Of a DNA stretch of 64,000 nucleotides, positions 20,446-30,945 are shown piece by piece. The notes beneath the pieces were generated by a model that searched no databases, had not been told where the DNA came from, and saw only the letters and a list, made by a program, of their open reading frames with translations. The translations under genes and the position numbers were made by a program. The stretch comes from Laburnicola sp. R22_1. Lineage: Eukaryota > Ascomycota > Dothideomycetes > Pleosporales > Didymosphaeriaceae. The stretch spans positions 1,612,001 to 1,676,000 of the forward strand of contig JACONQ010000016.1 in assembly GCA_014281115.1 (NCBI GenBank), given 5' to 3'. Within the stretch, counting starts at the first letter, position 1; the number at the start of each line of letters is the position of its first letter.

Positions 20446-20971
20446 ATGTACAGGATTACCTACCTGCTCTGTTTGATGCTCACCTACCTTAGTCAAGCGA
20501 GCACCATCCAAGACTTGAATCTCCTCCCACGAGACAACCGCGTTGGAGAACCTGGTGCCGTTAGTATTGTTATCACAACATTAGCGCAAGGAGTAGGAAA
20601 ACCTTCACGAAACCGCACCCATTGGTATCCAGTAGAAGAAGCAACTAGTTGCATGAAACGGCAGTACCTTGTGGAGAGTATGGTTTACAGCGAATGGCAC
20701 AACGCTTATATTAGCCTTATTCGCCCAGATAAGGGCGGACACTGCTTGGTATATGCCACAGAAAACTGCGCTAATGACTCTGGCATGATGCTTTTAAATC
20801 CACATCATCTTAAGCTTAGATTTCCAAAGTAAGTAGAGGCTGTAATTCTCTGTAAGGCAACCGAAATGGCTAACATTAAGCGCTAGTAAGATTATCTATC
20901 CAGGAGTCGGATCTGACATGTTGCCAAGGGGGTATAAAGGTGTCAAATGCTACAGCCATAAGGCAGATTAA
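20446..20971 (+). CDS. Small secreted cysteine-containing protein
   Basis: Exon 1 is 20446-20828. A 58-bp intron (20829-20886, GTAAGT, GCTAAC branch, GCTAG acceptor) hides what otherwise reads as a stop, and exon 2 runs 20887-20971. The product is about 155 residues with a clear signal peptide (MYRITYLLCLMLTYLSQAS). The mature chain has four cysteines (TSCMK, GHCLV, ENCAN and one in exon 2), enough for two disulphides, plus one N-glycosylation motif (NRT). No domain recognised. Size, secretion and isolation in AT-rich sequence resemble effector-type proteins, but that is inference. Ignoring the intron would give 128 residues and an odd cysteine number. Confidence 0.65.
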
Positions 20972-21185
20972 CTGAATAGATAACCGTAAGCATGGCCTGA
21001 TAAATGTTAGTTAGAGATCTGTACCTAAGTCGACATACCATAAGGAGAGATTATTTTAGTTAGCAAGTGCTCAGTTGGGATATTTGTACTCTAGAAGCGC
21101 CACCTATTTTGGTTTTAGCAGTGGCTAGACTATTAAAATGCACCTCTCTAGCATATAAAAGCTTTAATACAGAAGATTAGTTATG

Positions 21186-21830
21186 CTAGGAACTAAGTTT
21201 TCTCCATAGGTATCTAATATAAATAGAGGGATTATCTAATAAATATGAAGCTCTCTCTGATTTTACAATGCGGTCCCAGTGCTCATAATAACATACTTCC
21301 CAATATCGCTGCTTTGAAGCTGTAACATGGCCTAAAAACATATACGCACAATTAAGTACGTCTGTATGCCCTAGATTACTATCGCTCCATAAATCCCAGT
21401 CCTGTGGTAGAAAAAGACCAAATGCTAGCATACGGACGCGTGTTAAACTAGTATGGCTAATGTGGTTGTCTGTCTTATGTTAATTACAATTGTAATTCGC
21501 CTATTAAAACTTACTAAAGTGCTCAAGCAATTTCCACAATTCGTAAAATTCTTCTGGTTTATAAACTGGTGTTATAATGCATCCTGGATTTGCAAACTGC
21601 CATTGGCGCAACGCTATTAAGGCTCGTCGCCAGATATCCAGCGGCCAATACGATGTCTGTATAAATAGTACAGCTTGGGCAAGATACCATGTAGACCATC
21701 TGGCGTTAGTTTGTGTATGTAGGATTTTAACAACATGTAGAATTGCGAGCCAAGCGTGGCTCTGCTCAAACCTATAAATGATTCGAAAGAGACTTTTCAC
21801 ACTTGACTTTTCTGAACTAGACCATTCCAT
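21186..21830 (-). CDS. Orphan two-exon protein
   Basis: Exon 1 is 21830-21515; a 45-bp intron 21514-21470 (GTAAGT...AGACAG) joins in frame to exon 2, 21469-21186. About 195 residues, rich in Trp, Tyr and Leu (SHAWLAILHVVKIL, WYLAQAVLFIQ, QDWDLWSDSNLG). No signal peptide and no domain recognised. It is divergent from the orphan gene at 22281, separated by 450 bp of AT-rich sequence. The clean splice signals and frame joining argue that it is, or recently was, a real gene. Confidence 0.5.
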
Positions 21831-22280
21831 TTTTTAACTGTAGAAGGAATGTATGATGCCTGTTTATATATCTTAATTTCTACTTAAAAGAGTATAGGTA
21901 GGTGCTAAGTTCCCAGCCTTACATTACTCTGGCTATCAAAAACTGCGTCTGTATTTAATGACGAGAGATCTGGCCACTCTCCCCTATGAATTTCTTACTA
22001 GCACAAATAGCGCTAGTAACCCTAATTCTATAGTGTATATACCTATAAAGATACTGTCTAGGGGCGAATAAGCTATTATTATTTAACTAGCATATTAATC
22101 TAAGATTTTATTATTGAACTGTATATAAAAACTGCGTAAATAAAATAGAGGTAATAACCCTCAAATTAGAGCTTGAAAGCATAAAAGCTACCAGGTCGTT
22201 TTAATATAATTGTCTTAGATAGGAGTATTTATATAGCTCGTACTAACTATACTCTTTCTTACAGTAACACACTATTCAGA

Positions 22281-23030
22281 ATGTCTAAACTCCACCAGGA
22301 GCTCTGGGATAAAGTCTGGAGCATGGTCTTTAAGAAAACTGAATGGCTTCAAACAGCTATTAATATGGGAGCGACTCCAGTACTAATTGGGGCAGATCTA
22401 GATCTCGCTAGTAGGGCAAAGAAAAGCTCCCGAAAGCCCCGCTTATTCCTTACTATACACGATCGTACAGGTGATATACAACATGAGATGGACTCACTAA
22501 AAGCATGTCTAAATGGAACCTACGACGGCCAACTTGAAGTACCAGTAGAACTCGATCAGGTATTTCTTACTATAGATACCCTTACTGTTTCAGAGTGCTT
22601 TGGCAAAGACTTTCGCTATCTTTTCTCGGGTGGAAGAAGGAAACCTTGGGAGCCCCTAGAAACAAAGTACTGCTACTACAACGACCCAAAGAAAAGCATT
22701 AGGACATTAAGCTCCAAGGATATCCTAGGAATTAATGGGGAGATTAAATCTGTTAAACAGTTAAGCCCCATATTCCTCTTAAATCTAGCCTCTCCGCACT
22801 GTCAAGAGCAGTATATATTTAGAAGCTTTAATGGCGTAAGCTTCGCTGCTGGCAAACCGCCTTTTGTAAATGTTATACCAGGAGGCACTAATAAACATAC
22901 TGGTGATCGTCTCTATAATGGATTCGTATTTATAGATAATCGCCATCAACAGCGTCGGTATAAAATTAAGGACTGGAAATTAGAACGGAAAAAGTACTAT
23001 AATCTACGGCACGCTAGAGGAGTACGATAG
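22281..23030 (+). CDS. Orphan protein, paralogue of the gene at 2247
   Basis: A 249-residue intronless frame beginning MSKLHQELWDKVWSMVFKK. It shares with the protein at 2247-2954 the W-S-x-x-F-K block, the (I/V)LIGADL motif, the GINGEI block and LSPIFLLNLA. The C-terminus is basic (KIKDWKLERKKYYNLRHARG). No membrane segment or known domain. It is probably intact. Surrounding DNA is AT-rich on both sides, yet the frame itself has no RIP-type stops, suggesting selection or late arrival. Confidence 0.6.
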   Translation: MSKLHQELWDKVWSMVFKKTEWLQTAINMGATPVLIGADLDLASRAKKSSRKPRLFLTIHDRTGDIQHEMDSLKACLNGTYDGQLEVPVELDQVFLTIDTLTVSECFGKDFRYLFSGGRRKPWEPLETKYCYYNDPKKSIRTLSSKDILGINGEIKSVKQLSPIFLLNLASPHCQEQYIFRSFNGVSFAAGKPPFVNVIPGGTNKHTGDRLYNGFVFIDNRHQQRRYKIKDWKLERKKYYNLRHARGVR

Positions 23031-23551
23031 GAAATAGGGACATACCCGCGAGCAATATTTAAGCCGTATAATAGGTGGTAGTGTAAAGTAACAAACAAGC
23101 CTGACAGATAATGTATAGGTTAAGGTATAGCTTAAGTATATCTTAGACTTAATATGTACTTTTCTGCTCCTATTAATATATACACTCGATTCCTATTTAG
23201 TAAAGCAATATACAATATAGTACTGTTATCTATCTCGAAAATTAACCTTATCTCCTAACTATCTCAACCCCCCCTAGGGGGCGCGGTATTCCTGGACGTG
23301 CCCACGCAAAGACCACACGCTTTAATGTTTAATAAATAAATTAAAAGTTGTAAATTAGAAGTTTATATAAATTAAAAACGCTCTTTTTGTTTACTAAGCA
23401 GAGGGCTCTGCTTTTTTTGTCATGTTATTTAAGATAAAAGCCTTTGTCGTTCTACCCCTAGGCATTTAACGTTGCATATGCCCTTTCTGGCAAGCTCGGG
23501 AATGCTGGCGGTAGCGTTTGCGTAGCCCTCTTGGGTAAATTAAAAATAAAT
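23031..23551. other. AT-rich spacer with a GC-rich palindrome
   Basis: Gene-free. A CCCCCTAGGGGG palindrome at about 23269-23281 stands out in the AT-rich context. Degenerate AAGTTTATATAAATT units appear at 23345-23385, ahead of the minisatellite. Confidence 0.4.
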
Positions 23552-23997
23552 AAAAGTTTATATAAAATAAAAGTTTATATAAATTAAAAGTTTATATAAA
23601 TTAAAAGTTTATATAAAATAAAAGTTTATATAAATTAAAAGTTTATATAAATTAAAAGTTTATATAAATTAAAAGTTTATATAAATTAAAAGTTTATATA
23701 AATTAAAAGTTTATATAAATTAAAAGTTTATATAAATTAAAAGTTTATATAAATTAAAAGTTTATATAAATTAAAAGTTTATATAAATTAAAAGTTTATA
23801 TAAATTAAAAGTTTATATAAAATAAAAGTTTATATAAATTAAAAGTTTATATAAAATAAAAGTTTATATAAATTAAAAGTTTATATAAATTAAAAGTTTA
23901 TATAAAATAAAAGTTTATATAAATTAAAAGTTTATATAAATTAAAAGTTTATATAAATTAAAAGTTTATATAAATTAAAAGTTTATATAAATAAAAT
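23552..23997. repeat. 26 x 17 bp AT-only minisatellite
   Basis: The unit GTTTATATAAATTAAAA repeats with the G at 23556 + 17n up to 23981, with no phase slip. Two unit types alternate irregularly: the common ATAAATTAAAA form and an ATAAAATAAAA form (units starting at 23556, 23607, 23811, 23845 and 23896). Only one G occurs per unit. The sequence is easily melted and could be a replication or recombination hotspot. Confidence 0.9.
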
Positions 23998-24027
23998 TTA
24001 TAAAATAAAAGATTAAAAGATTCTTTT

Positions 24028-24288
24028 TTAACTAATATTATAGGCAACCTTCTGCTGATGGCAGTATAGTAGAGTTTCGACTAGTTCTTTCTTTGACAAT
24101 ACGATCGAGCTATCTTCTAACCTATTAAGCTTATCAATAAACCGGACTTCTTTGGCCAGTTCATCTGGCATGTCGATCATAGCTTGACACATAAATCCCA
24201 CCATTAAGAGGTGTGCCCTATCCGTTTTTCTTTGTTCTTTTAGTTTCTTAAGGAGTTTCTGCCACCTGTATATTAACTGGCTCCACAT
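24028..24288 (-). CDS. Short helical open frame, unknown
   Basis: 86 codons (MWSQLIYRWQKLLKKLKEQ ... SKKELVETLLYCHQQK). The composition is protein-like and helical. The frame is open about 15 codons upstream without an ATG, so this may be the end of a truncated gene. No domain recognised. Confidence 0.3.
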   Translation of the reverse strand: MWSQLIYRWQKLLKKLKEQRKTDRAHLLMVGFMCQAMIDMPDELAKEVRFIDKLNRLEDSSIVLSKKELVETLLYCHQQKVAYNIS

Positions 24289-24338
24289 CTTCGAACGGCA
24301 ATCTAGTAGCTCCTCTAATCTATATTAGTCGCCCATTA

Positions 24339-25016
24339 TTAGTAAATGTTAGGAAGAGGCATACTAGAATCTATCCCATGGATGTTAAGGGCTGAAAAAG
24401 AAGAATGATCCCAAAGATGGATAACTAAATCGTCTCCCCTCATGTACATACTGCCAGCGAACACGTCCTTTAATGATGCGAGCTTTTTGGACGAAGATCC
24501 CTCAAATGTAGAGATAATCCAGGGCCACATCTTCCACTCGTCAGGGTCCTGTACTCTTGGCCGACGTCCTCCAAGATCCCAGTGTTGATCAATCCACCGG
24601 TGCTCTCGTAGATGCGGACGCATGATTGGTGTCCAGTTGTACTTGTCGCAAACAGTTGCGAGTTCGTTCAAGTGCTGGACGGAAAGTCCTTTTGGAAGCT
24701 TCGAGACTTGTTGGTGGAATACCAGGAAGACCAAGCGCATTGCGCATGTCGCATCCATGGGCATCGTCAATGGCACCTTGGCTGACGACTGTCTCACTTC
24801 GCCATCTTCCAACGAATTTGCCCATCGCGGGGATAGCGCATTTGCGAACCAGGCATCCAGCCGAAGCACAATTTCCGATACTCGAAAGGTAACAGACTCG
24901 CAAACGATAACATCGGTCGTTGGGCCTGGAAAGTCGGGTCTTGTTATCCACTCCGTGGGTAGCGAATGGTGCTGGGTGTCGTCATCGTTATCCGCACGCT
25001 TTCTCTTCATGGTCAT
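24339..25016 (-). CDS. BTB/POZ-like protein
   Basis: From the ATG at 25016 (MTMKRKRADNDDD) the product is about 225 residues; an upstream ATG at 25154 would add a proline/leucine-rich extension that looks untranslated. A basic start is followed by a degenerate BTB core (DVIVCESVTFRVSEIVLRLD, then ANALS). A helical region typical of fungal BTB proteins comes next (MRLVFLVFHQQVSKLPKGLS, LNELATVCDKYNW). Such proteins are usually cytoplasmic/nuclear adaptors of unknown target. A second BTB-like gene lies at 50546. Confidence 0.6.
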   Translation of the reverse strand: MTMKRKRADNDDDTQHHSLPTEWITRPDFPGPTTDVIVCESVTFRVSEIVLRLDAWFANALSPRWANSLEDGEVRQSSAKVPLTMPMDATCAMRLVFLVFHQQVSKLPKGLSVQHLNELATVCDKYNWTPIMRPHLREHRWIDQHWDLGGRRPRVQDPDEWKMWPWIISTFEGSSSKKLASLKDVFAGSMYMRGDDLVIHLWDHSSFSALNIHGIDSSMPLPNIY

Positions 25017-25549
25017 CTTCGCGAGGCGTCGTCGGAGGCCGATCAATCGAAAACAATGAGGAAGAGAAGGAAAGTAGGGGAGGTGAAATGGTGATGGCAA
25101 CGCTCTTCTTAAATGGCCGGGAATTTGGGGGCAAGGTCGAAGTGCACAGTCCACGCCTGAGCTTACAAAGCCTGCGATAGCGCTTATTTCTCCTCACAAG
25201 TCTCTACCCTTGCCCGACTTACTCAGGGTTCCGGTATTTTGATCGATAATATGGAGGAAAAGGGTGTGCGCGTGCGAATTTTATACTATTGTATGCAGAG
25301 ATTTTCGTCAGTACTATAGATAGTTATATAACTCTAACAAGAAAGGGTTGTTAAGATGACTATTCGAAAGCGGTTCTATAGTTGCCGTCAACGCCTACTT
25401 CGGTAGGACCCACCAAAGGTGGCAGACTCCTACCCTTGCCCGAAGAGTTGCACTAGGACGCATTTAAATTATGTACTATAGGTAGCATAAATCCAAGGCT
25501 ATTATCTAGTATAAAGACCCCGATCGCAGTACCGCAACTTACCTTCATT

Positions 25550-25858
25550 ATGAGATTACTAGTTAGTCTTATGCTTGTTAGCACTGTCTATTCTACTTAC
25601 GTGAACATTAACTCGAACTTTCCTAATGGGACCACAGTTACAGATCCTATAATCCCATCGTGTTCTCCTGCCAGGAACGACATTGTCCCTATTAACTCTG
25701 GTAGTCCTGGACTGCAGAGGCCAAGGCTTTCTAATTTTACGATGAACAATTCCACGCCATCAACATCGTTGGTTTCAGCTGCTCCAGGCGCACCTGAATC
25801 CATTTATTTATATGCATATCTCTTACAGACGGGAATCATCATTTATTCTTCTACGTAG
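25550..25858 (+). CDS. Small secreted Asn/Ser/Pro-rich protein
   Basis: 102 residues with a short signal peptide (MRLLVSLMLVSTVYS) and a low-complexity mature chain. It contains several N-glycosylation motifs (NGT, NFT, NNST) and only one cysteine. A TATA-like TATAAAGACC occurs about 35-45 bp upstream of the ATG. The frame ends three bases before the stop of the convergent DUF1996 gene. No domain recognised. Confidence 0.5.
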   Translation: MRLLVSLMLVSTVYSTYVNINSNFPNGTTVTDPIIPSCSPARNDIVPINSGSPGLQRPRLSNFTMNNSTPSTSLVSAAPGAPESIYLYAYLLQTGIIIYSST

Positions 25859-25861
25859 ATA

Positions 25862-26985
25862 TTATACATAGGACATAGAAATATTACCACAAAGCTCGCA
25901 TCTAGGTTCTGTACAATTCTCATTCTTTAGAACATCAGGTGGAGTCAGCATGCAACTAGCTGCTGCTTCTGCTGACTGTAGACGAAAAGGTGGACAATCC
26001 TCGACGTTCCCTGATAGATTCGTACATACTGTGATTGCATCTTGCAATACATTAACTTCCCAACCGTTGAGAAAGTCGCCGTGATAGCCAAACCCAGTTA
26101 CATCGCCGTTACTCAATACAAATTGGCCGTCCACGCCTTTAAAGGCGTGGGTATCCCATATTGTCTCATAGTATAGAGAGGGAAGACGAGATCTAAAGCC
26201 TTCTGGGCATTTCCCTTGCATGAGGAGGTCAGGATATGCCAAATGAGATTGGTGGTTAAAAGAATCGATATGGACTCCATCCCAGCATGATGGGAACAAC
26301 AGCTCTAGGCGCAGGCCATCTTTGCACTGGGAGTCAATAAAAGGCTTAGGGGGTAGAGAATGCCTTTGTAATGCACCCTCGCCTACAGTTTCGTAGTTTA
26401 AGCAATTGAAGCCCAGCGCTCGCTGTACAAGCACTTCCTGTGATTTATCTTTGGCAGTCCAAAAGGATAAGGGAGGATCTGGGACGTCAAGCGTGGAGTT
26501 TCGTCTCGTTGAGCTGCCTGCTATCATTCTAAATCCTTCTGGAAACGCCTTGATATCTTCACCAAACAGAAAATAATATCTGTAAAGATTATTAGCAATG
26601 CGTGCACTGTATCCTCGGCGACGCTTACATTAACATTCCATTCACTTGTGGCACAGAAATCACAGTTCCATTTGGGTACGCGAACATCAGCAAGGGCGTC
26701 CAATAGACTGATAAATCCTGCATGACTGCGCATGAAGTGCAATTGGATAAACGAATATCAGAGTAGGATGTATTAAACCCAATTTCTATGGCATATTTGT
26801 ATGAGCGCGTTGAAATTAACAGTGCAATGCTTACTTTGGGCTCCATGAAGGGTATGTGCATGCTGAGATGGTAAGTCTGGGGACACGATTGGATCGATGC
26901 GAAAAACGCCCAAGCTAGAGTAGCATGGCAATCGCCAAAATGCCCAACCAGGTATGGCAAATATGATGCAGGTGAATAGACGCAT
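25862..26985 (-). CDS. Secreted DUF1996 protein
   Basis: Three exons: 26985-26835, 26785-26629 and 26579-25862. The introns are 49 bp each (GTAAGC...CCATAG; GTAAGC...GCTAAT...TTACAG). They join in phase to give 341 residues. Signal peptide MRLFTCIIFAIPGWA. DUF1996 hallmarks appear in order: WRLPC, GVFRIDPIVSP, PSQHAHTLHG, NCTSC, QDLSVYWTP, PEGFRMIAG, LLFPSCWDGVHIDSFNH, then IWDTHAF and GDVTGFGYHGDFLNGWE. The domain is widespread in secreted or wall-associated ascomycete proteins; its biochemical role is unknown. Codons look intact. Read without introns, the gene falls apart into three overlapping frames. Confidence 0.82.
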
Positions 26986-27044
26986 TGCGGGGATATCTGT
27001 ATTACTGAGTACCTACGGACTATATAACCTTCATGTAACAAATC

Positions 27045-28473
27045 CTACTCGCCCCCCTTATTTTTTTCACGCGCCTTTGTCCAAAGCTCATACTGTGCAA
27101 AATATAGTGTCTTTTCGTCTTTATCTAGTTCCCCGTATGTTTTCCCAGTAAGATATACATGATACTTTTTAAACTCCTCTATCGATGGGTCTATGGTATT
27201 ACTCTCCTTCTTAGGCGATGGTGGTGTAGTCTTGGGAGGCCGAGTAGAGGCCTCTCCAGGCGTCTTTGACTTTGTCCGTGACGTATGTCGTCGCTGTGGC
27301 GTTTCGTACCTATGGTATGGTTCTACATCTATTTCTGACAGTGCATCAGAATCATCGGGTCGGAACTTTGCATGCCACCTATTCTCTATCTCAACAATTT
27401 TGTTATGAAACGAGACTGCCTTTTCGGTTTTGTTGTGACCTTCTACACATGCCATCACAGTTGTTCTTGTTTCCCAGCTTAGCCCCGAGAAGTTCGTTAC
27501 GCCCCATGTTCTACACTCATCTTTATACGGTTGCAGATTAAGATACACTAAACAGCGGACTCGGTCTCTCTCTTTAATACTTGGATCTAGTACATGTACT
27601 TCTGCGTGGTGGCCTAGCTGTGTCTTTCGATTCCAGATGGCACCTAACATAGTAATCTGACTAAGAATATTGCGAGGTGGCTGTCTCCTTGCCTGTCTAT
27701 GCCACTGAATGATCTTTTCTAGAACGCGATCGTTGGTATGAACGATGTTCAGCTCTAAACTGTTGCCAGAACTATCTTTCTTTTCATAATCTTCGATCAT
27801 TTTCCCTGGAGGCGATACCTCGACTCTCAGACTAAATATGCTCTGTGAGTTCCCAGAAGCGCCGCTATCAGCATCAATGTCCCCATAAGCTACGACATAT
27901 CGTCCCCTCTCATCATGCGCTACGATCTTCCTCTTAATGTCTGAATACTGATTGTTCGAAGATGATTTCTCTTCAATCCAGCACACTAGAGGACCATGTT
28001 TAACGAGTTGAGTGGTTTGCTGGCTATCATGGCTAGTCTGAGCATTTTGGTGGCCGAGTTGAGTGGTTTGCTGGCTATTATGGCTAGTCTGAGCAGCATT
28101 TTGGGGGTCATAATCGTCGGGTTCGCGATATCCATTATTATCATAACTGGTCTGGTTGTTGGGGCCGGGATGTGGATTATAATCGTCGACATCCATTTGT
28201 GATTCTAACTCATCAACACAGGCTAATATGTCTTGAGTGATAGCATCTTTAGCACTAACTCTGGCAGTTCTTAGCGTTTGAAGGGTTTGAAGGATTTTCC
28301 TCTTTTTTTAGCCAAGGGGGTAGTAGACCATCGTCTAATTCCTTTGTTATCCCCTCTATCAGTTTATCGATCTTAGGTACGGTCAATGCATCGATCCTTT
28401 TGTTTTTGCTAATATCCTTAGTTGAAACTAGCGACCTTAGGTTACGGTTATGTCTAGTTGGCATCATGATCAC
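27045..28473 (-). CDS. Orphan protein with frameshift near its N-terminus
   Basis: The main frame, 28196-27045, gives 383 residues: a Gln/Asn/Asp-rich start with a 17-residue duplication, a globular middle (VVAYGDIDADSG, WHRQARRQPPRNILSQ), and a basic Ser/Pro/Thr-rich tail. The frame is open upstream of that ATG for about 35 codons of helical sequence (DAITQDILACVDELESQ). It meets a second frame starting at 28473 (MIMMPTRHNRNLRSLVS ... LLPPWLKK) at a run of seven A on the coding strand (28303-28309 as T). One base fewer would join the two, so a real indel or sequencing error is likely. No known domain. Confidence 0.5.
28005..28106 (-). repeat. 51 bp coding duplication, two copies
   Basis: The segments starting at 28005 and 28056 (GAGTTGAGTGGTTTGCTGGC) repeat with few differences. 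They encode two copies of a TSH(N/D)SQQTTQL-type 17-residue segment in the orphan protein. Confidence 0.7.
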
Positions 28474-28569
28474 AGTTACAATTATAAAAGTACATGCGTA
28501 CGAACATATTTATATTAGAAATCTTGCTACGTTACTTTTTTGCAACCCCCACTTTTAGGCAATAGGCTC

Positions 28570-29023
28570 TTATTTGCTTAGTTTCCACAGTCCTTCAGCA
28601 GAAAAGAGCTCCTCCTGGGAATATTCAGGCATTGGTGGCCAAGGAAGATTGTTCTTTAGATACATCTCAGACACAGTTGCTTTAGAAGACTCTTTCTCCT
28701 TTGTTAATGGTTTATCCAACGCTTTATTTACTGATTTGTTATGCTTAAAGTCTTGGGGTGTTCTAATACATGGTATTGGATAACTTGTTTGCTATACAAA
28801 ATAAGTCCAAAGTAGCAAATAATATTATGTGACATACTAGCTTTTTGCTTGTGGGAGGCCAATCATTGTCATTAGGCATAGAATCGTAGACATAGCATTG
28901 ACCCTTCTTGCGGATGCAAACCCATACATCAACGTCATAACGGTCACTGATCTCGTGTGCGCGACGAATAAAATTGATTCGACGTTTGCGAAACGATTCC
29001 TGCCGCGTACGCTCAGACGCCAT
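28570..29023 (-). CDS. Small MADS-box-like (SRF-type) protein
   Basis: Exon 1 (29023-28838) encodes a MADS-like DNA-binding region: RKRRINFIRRAHEISDRYDV then DVWVCIRKKGQCYVYDS. It matches the R-K-x-x-F-x-R-R-x-x-E-x-x-x-L/Y pattern and following beta-strand. A 46-bp intron (28837-28792, GTATGT...TATAG) joins exon 2 (28791-28570), which encodes a 73-residue tail ending GLWKLSK. The total is about 135 residues, much shorter than Mcm1/Rlm1 factors. Small MADS-like proteins of unknown role recur in filamentous fungi. The start lies only 75 bp from the divergent ferric reductase start, so the two could share a promoter. Confidence 0.62.
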
Positions 29024-29098
29024 GTAGGAGTTTAAAAAAACGGAGGGTGAACGGTCCACTTATATATCTATACGCATTGCGCACGGGCCAATTATAAA

Positions 29099-30945
29099 AT
29101 GCATTTAACGGCGCTGGTGGAACTGCCATCGCTCCCTAGCATGGCGGACGACTTAAACTTTGGCTTCTGGTATCTAGTAGCCTTCTTTGGCCTCATCGCG
29201 CTTATTGCAATAAGATGGCTTAGCTATTACATATCTCGTTCGTTTACTTTATGGACCACATACCTAAGCCTAAAATATCTGCGTTATACCCGAGTAACGT
29301 TCCTGGAAGCCCTTGGGCTACAATGTTCTATCGGGGATGTCCTTCTTTACATTCTCTTGTTTACTGCGAATGGCATTTGCATAGGCTGGGGAGTACAGTC
29401 TCGAAAGGAATTAAGTATACGATCTGCATCCTTTTTCTAACAAACCTGGCAATGCTACTTCCAAGTGCAGACCTTATCGCCCACTATCTAAAGATCTCAC
29501 TCAGAACATATCTGAAAGGTCATATAGCTATTGCTTCTATTGTTATACTGGAGGGGCTACTTCATGTATCTTTAGAATTAATTCTAGCGAACTGGAAAAT
29601 AGATCTAGTATTCATCACTGGGACTGTTGTACGTAATGCTACCAAAATCAAAATTTGTATCTAATGGAACAGGTGGCATTTAGTCTAATTGCACTCGTGT
29701 GTACCTCTATAAAACCAGTCCGGCGACGTATATACGAGATATTCCGCCTCGTTCATTTAACAAGTGCATTGTGTATAAGCATTTTACTCTGGTTTCATGT
29801 AGAGAGCCCCAACAGACTTACCAGATATCGCATGGTACTTAGCACGTCTCTTTGGTTTCTTAGTCTAGCATGTCGATATTGTCTCTTGCTTTATCGGAAC
29901 TTATCTTGGCACAGACACAGAACAATAGCCATGCTGCAAAAGACTGGAGAAGGCATCAAACTCGAAATTACACCTGCCAGGCCGTGGAGAGTACGTCCTG
30001 GTCAATATGTTTACCTTACTTTGGCCAACGCTGGATTATTCAGTTGCTTTCAAAGACATCCCTTCGTGGTAGCATCCCCTATACTATCGAACAGTATAGA
30101 ACTTCACGTGTGGCCACAAAGAGGTTTCACACGACAACTATCGGGTCTCGCTTCGAACATGCACAACAGCCACACTGCATGGATTGAAGGTCCCTATGGT
30201 TCATGTTTTAACTTTCGGCAATATGGCACGGTCGTATTGTTCGCAAGTGGGATAGGCATAACTGGGCATCTGTCTTATCTGAGACATTTAATCGAGGAAC
30301 AGGATTCTTTGAATACCAACACCCGAGAAATTGTATTTGTTTGGCATATGGAAAGCGGCGAACAGCATCACCTTGCTCGTAAATTCATGGATGAGCTCTT
30401 AAAGAAAGATAAACAACAGTATACGCCAGCTGCAGAAGTTTCCAACATAGAGATTCCAAAAGGCCAAACACAGAGAGGAGCAACGGCAAGCCTGGATTAC
30501 CCTGGAAAACGACCAGCGTTGTCTGGGAGCAATGTATGTATACCTACGCCTTCTGCCTACAATTTCTAATACATCAGGTGTTGGACATGTATATTTATCG
30601 GGATGACTTGCCGCAAACACAAGAGCGCAAGGGAGCAAGGATTGTAGAGATCCAGGGCAAACCGGATTACTCCGAAATCATCAAAGATATCCTCCGTGAA
30701 CGAAGGGGCAAGGTGGCAGTATCGGGTATGAAAATGGATCCAGTCTATTTCGACGCTAACTAGGCACAGTGTGTGCTAATGAAACTATTCGCGATGGAAT
30801 TAGAAAAACGGTTGCAAATGTAATGAACAGAGATATAAGGTTGATTGAGCTTGATTTCGAACCATTTTTGCCCACTTATGCCGCAACAAGACGACCTAGA
30901 AGTATGTCTTTGCAATGCCGCGGACTAGATCCCCATCATACATGA
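29099..30945 (+). CDS. Ferric reductase / FRE-type flavocytochrome
   Basis: Exons 29099-29628, 29673-30533, 30578-30725 and 30764-30945, with introns of 44, 44 and 38 bp. The N-terminal membrane domain carries two bis-histidine helices (GHIAIASIVILEGLLHV; VHLTSALCISILLWFHV) that bind haem. The FAD motif is RPGQYVYLTL with RHPFVVASP, and the NADPH-binding loop is FASGIGITGHLSYL. The C-terminus is VAVSG...VCANETIRDGIRK. Such enzymes reduce ferric or cupric ions at the membrane before uptake. One break exists: a five-T run at 29432-29436 is one base short, shifting the frame between RSASFF and LTNLAML. The second start, at 29141, is also possible. FRE genes are a typical Starship cargo class. 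Confidence 0.8.

Noticed and set aside
23552..23997. CRISPR-like array
   Set aside because: The 17-bp units are contiguous without spacers and the sequence is eukaryotic; it is a minisatellite.
28574..28783. A plus-strand small protein at the end of the MADS-like gene
   Set aside because: Antisense to exon 2 of the MADS-like gene, which has a clean splice join and a better protein reading.
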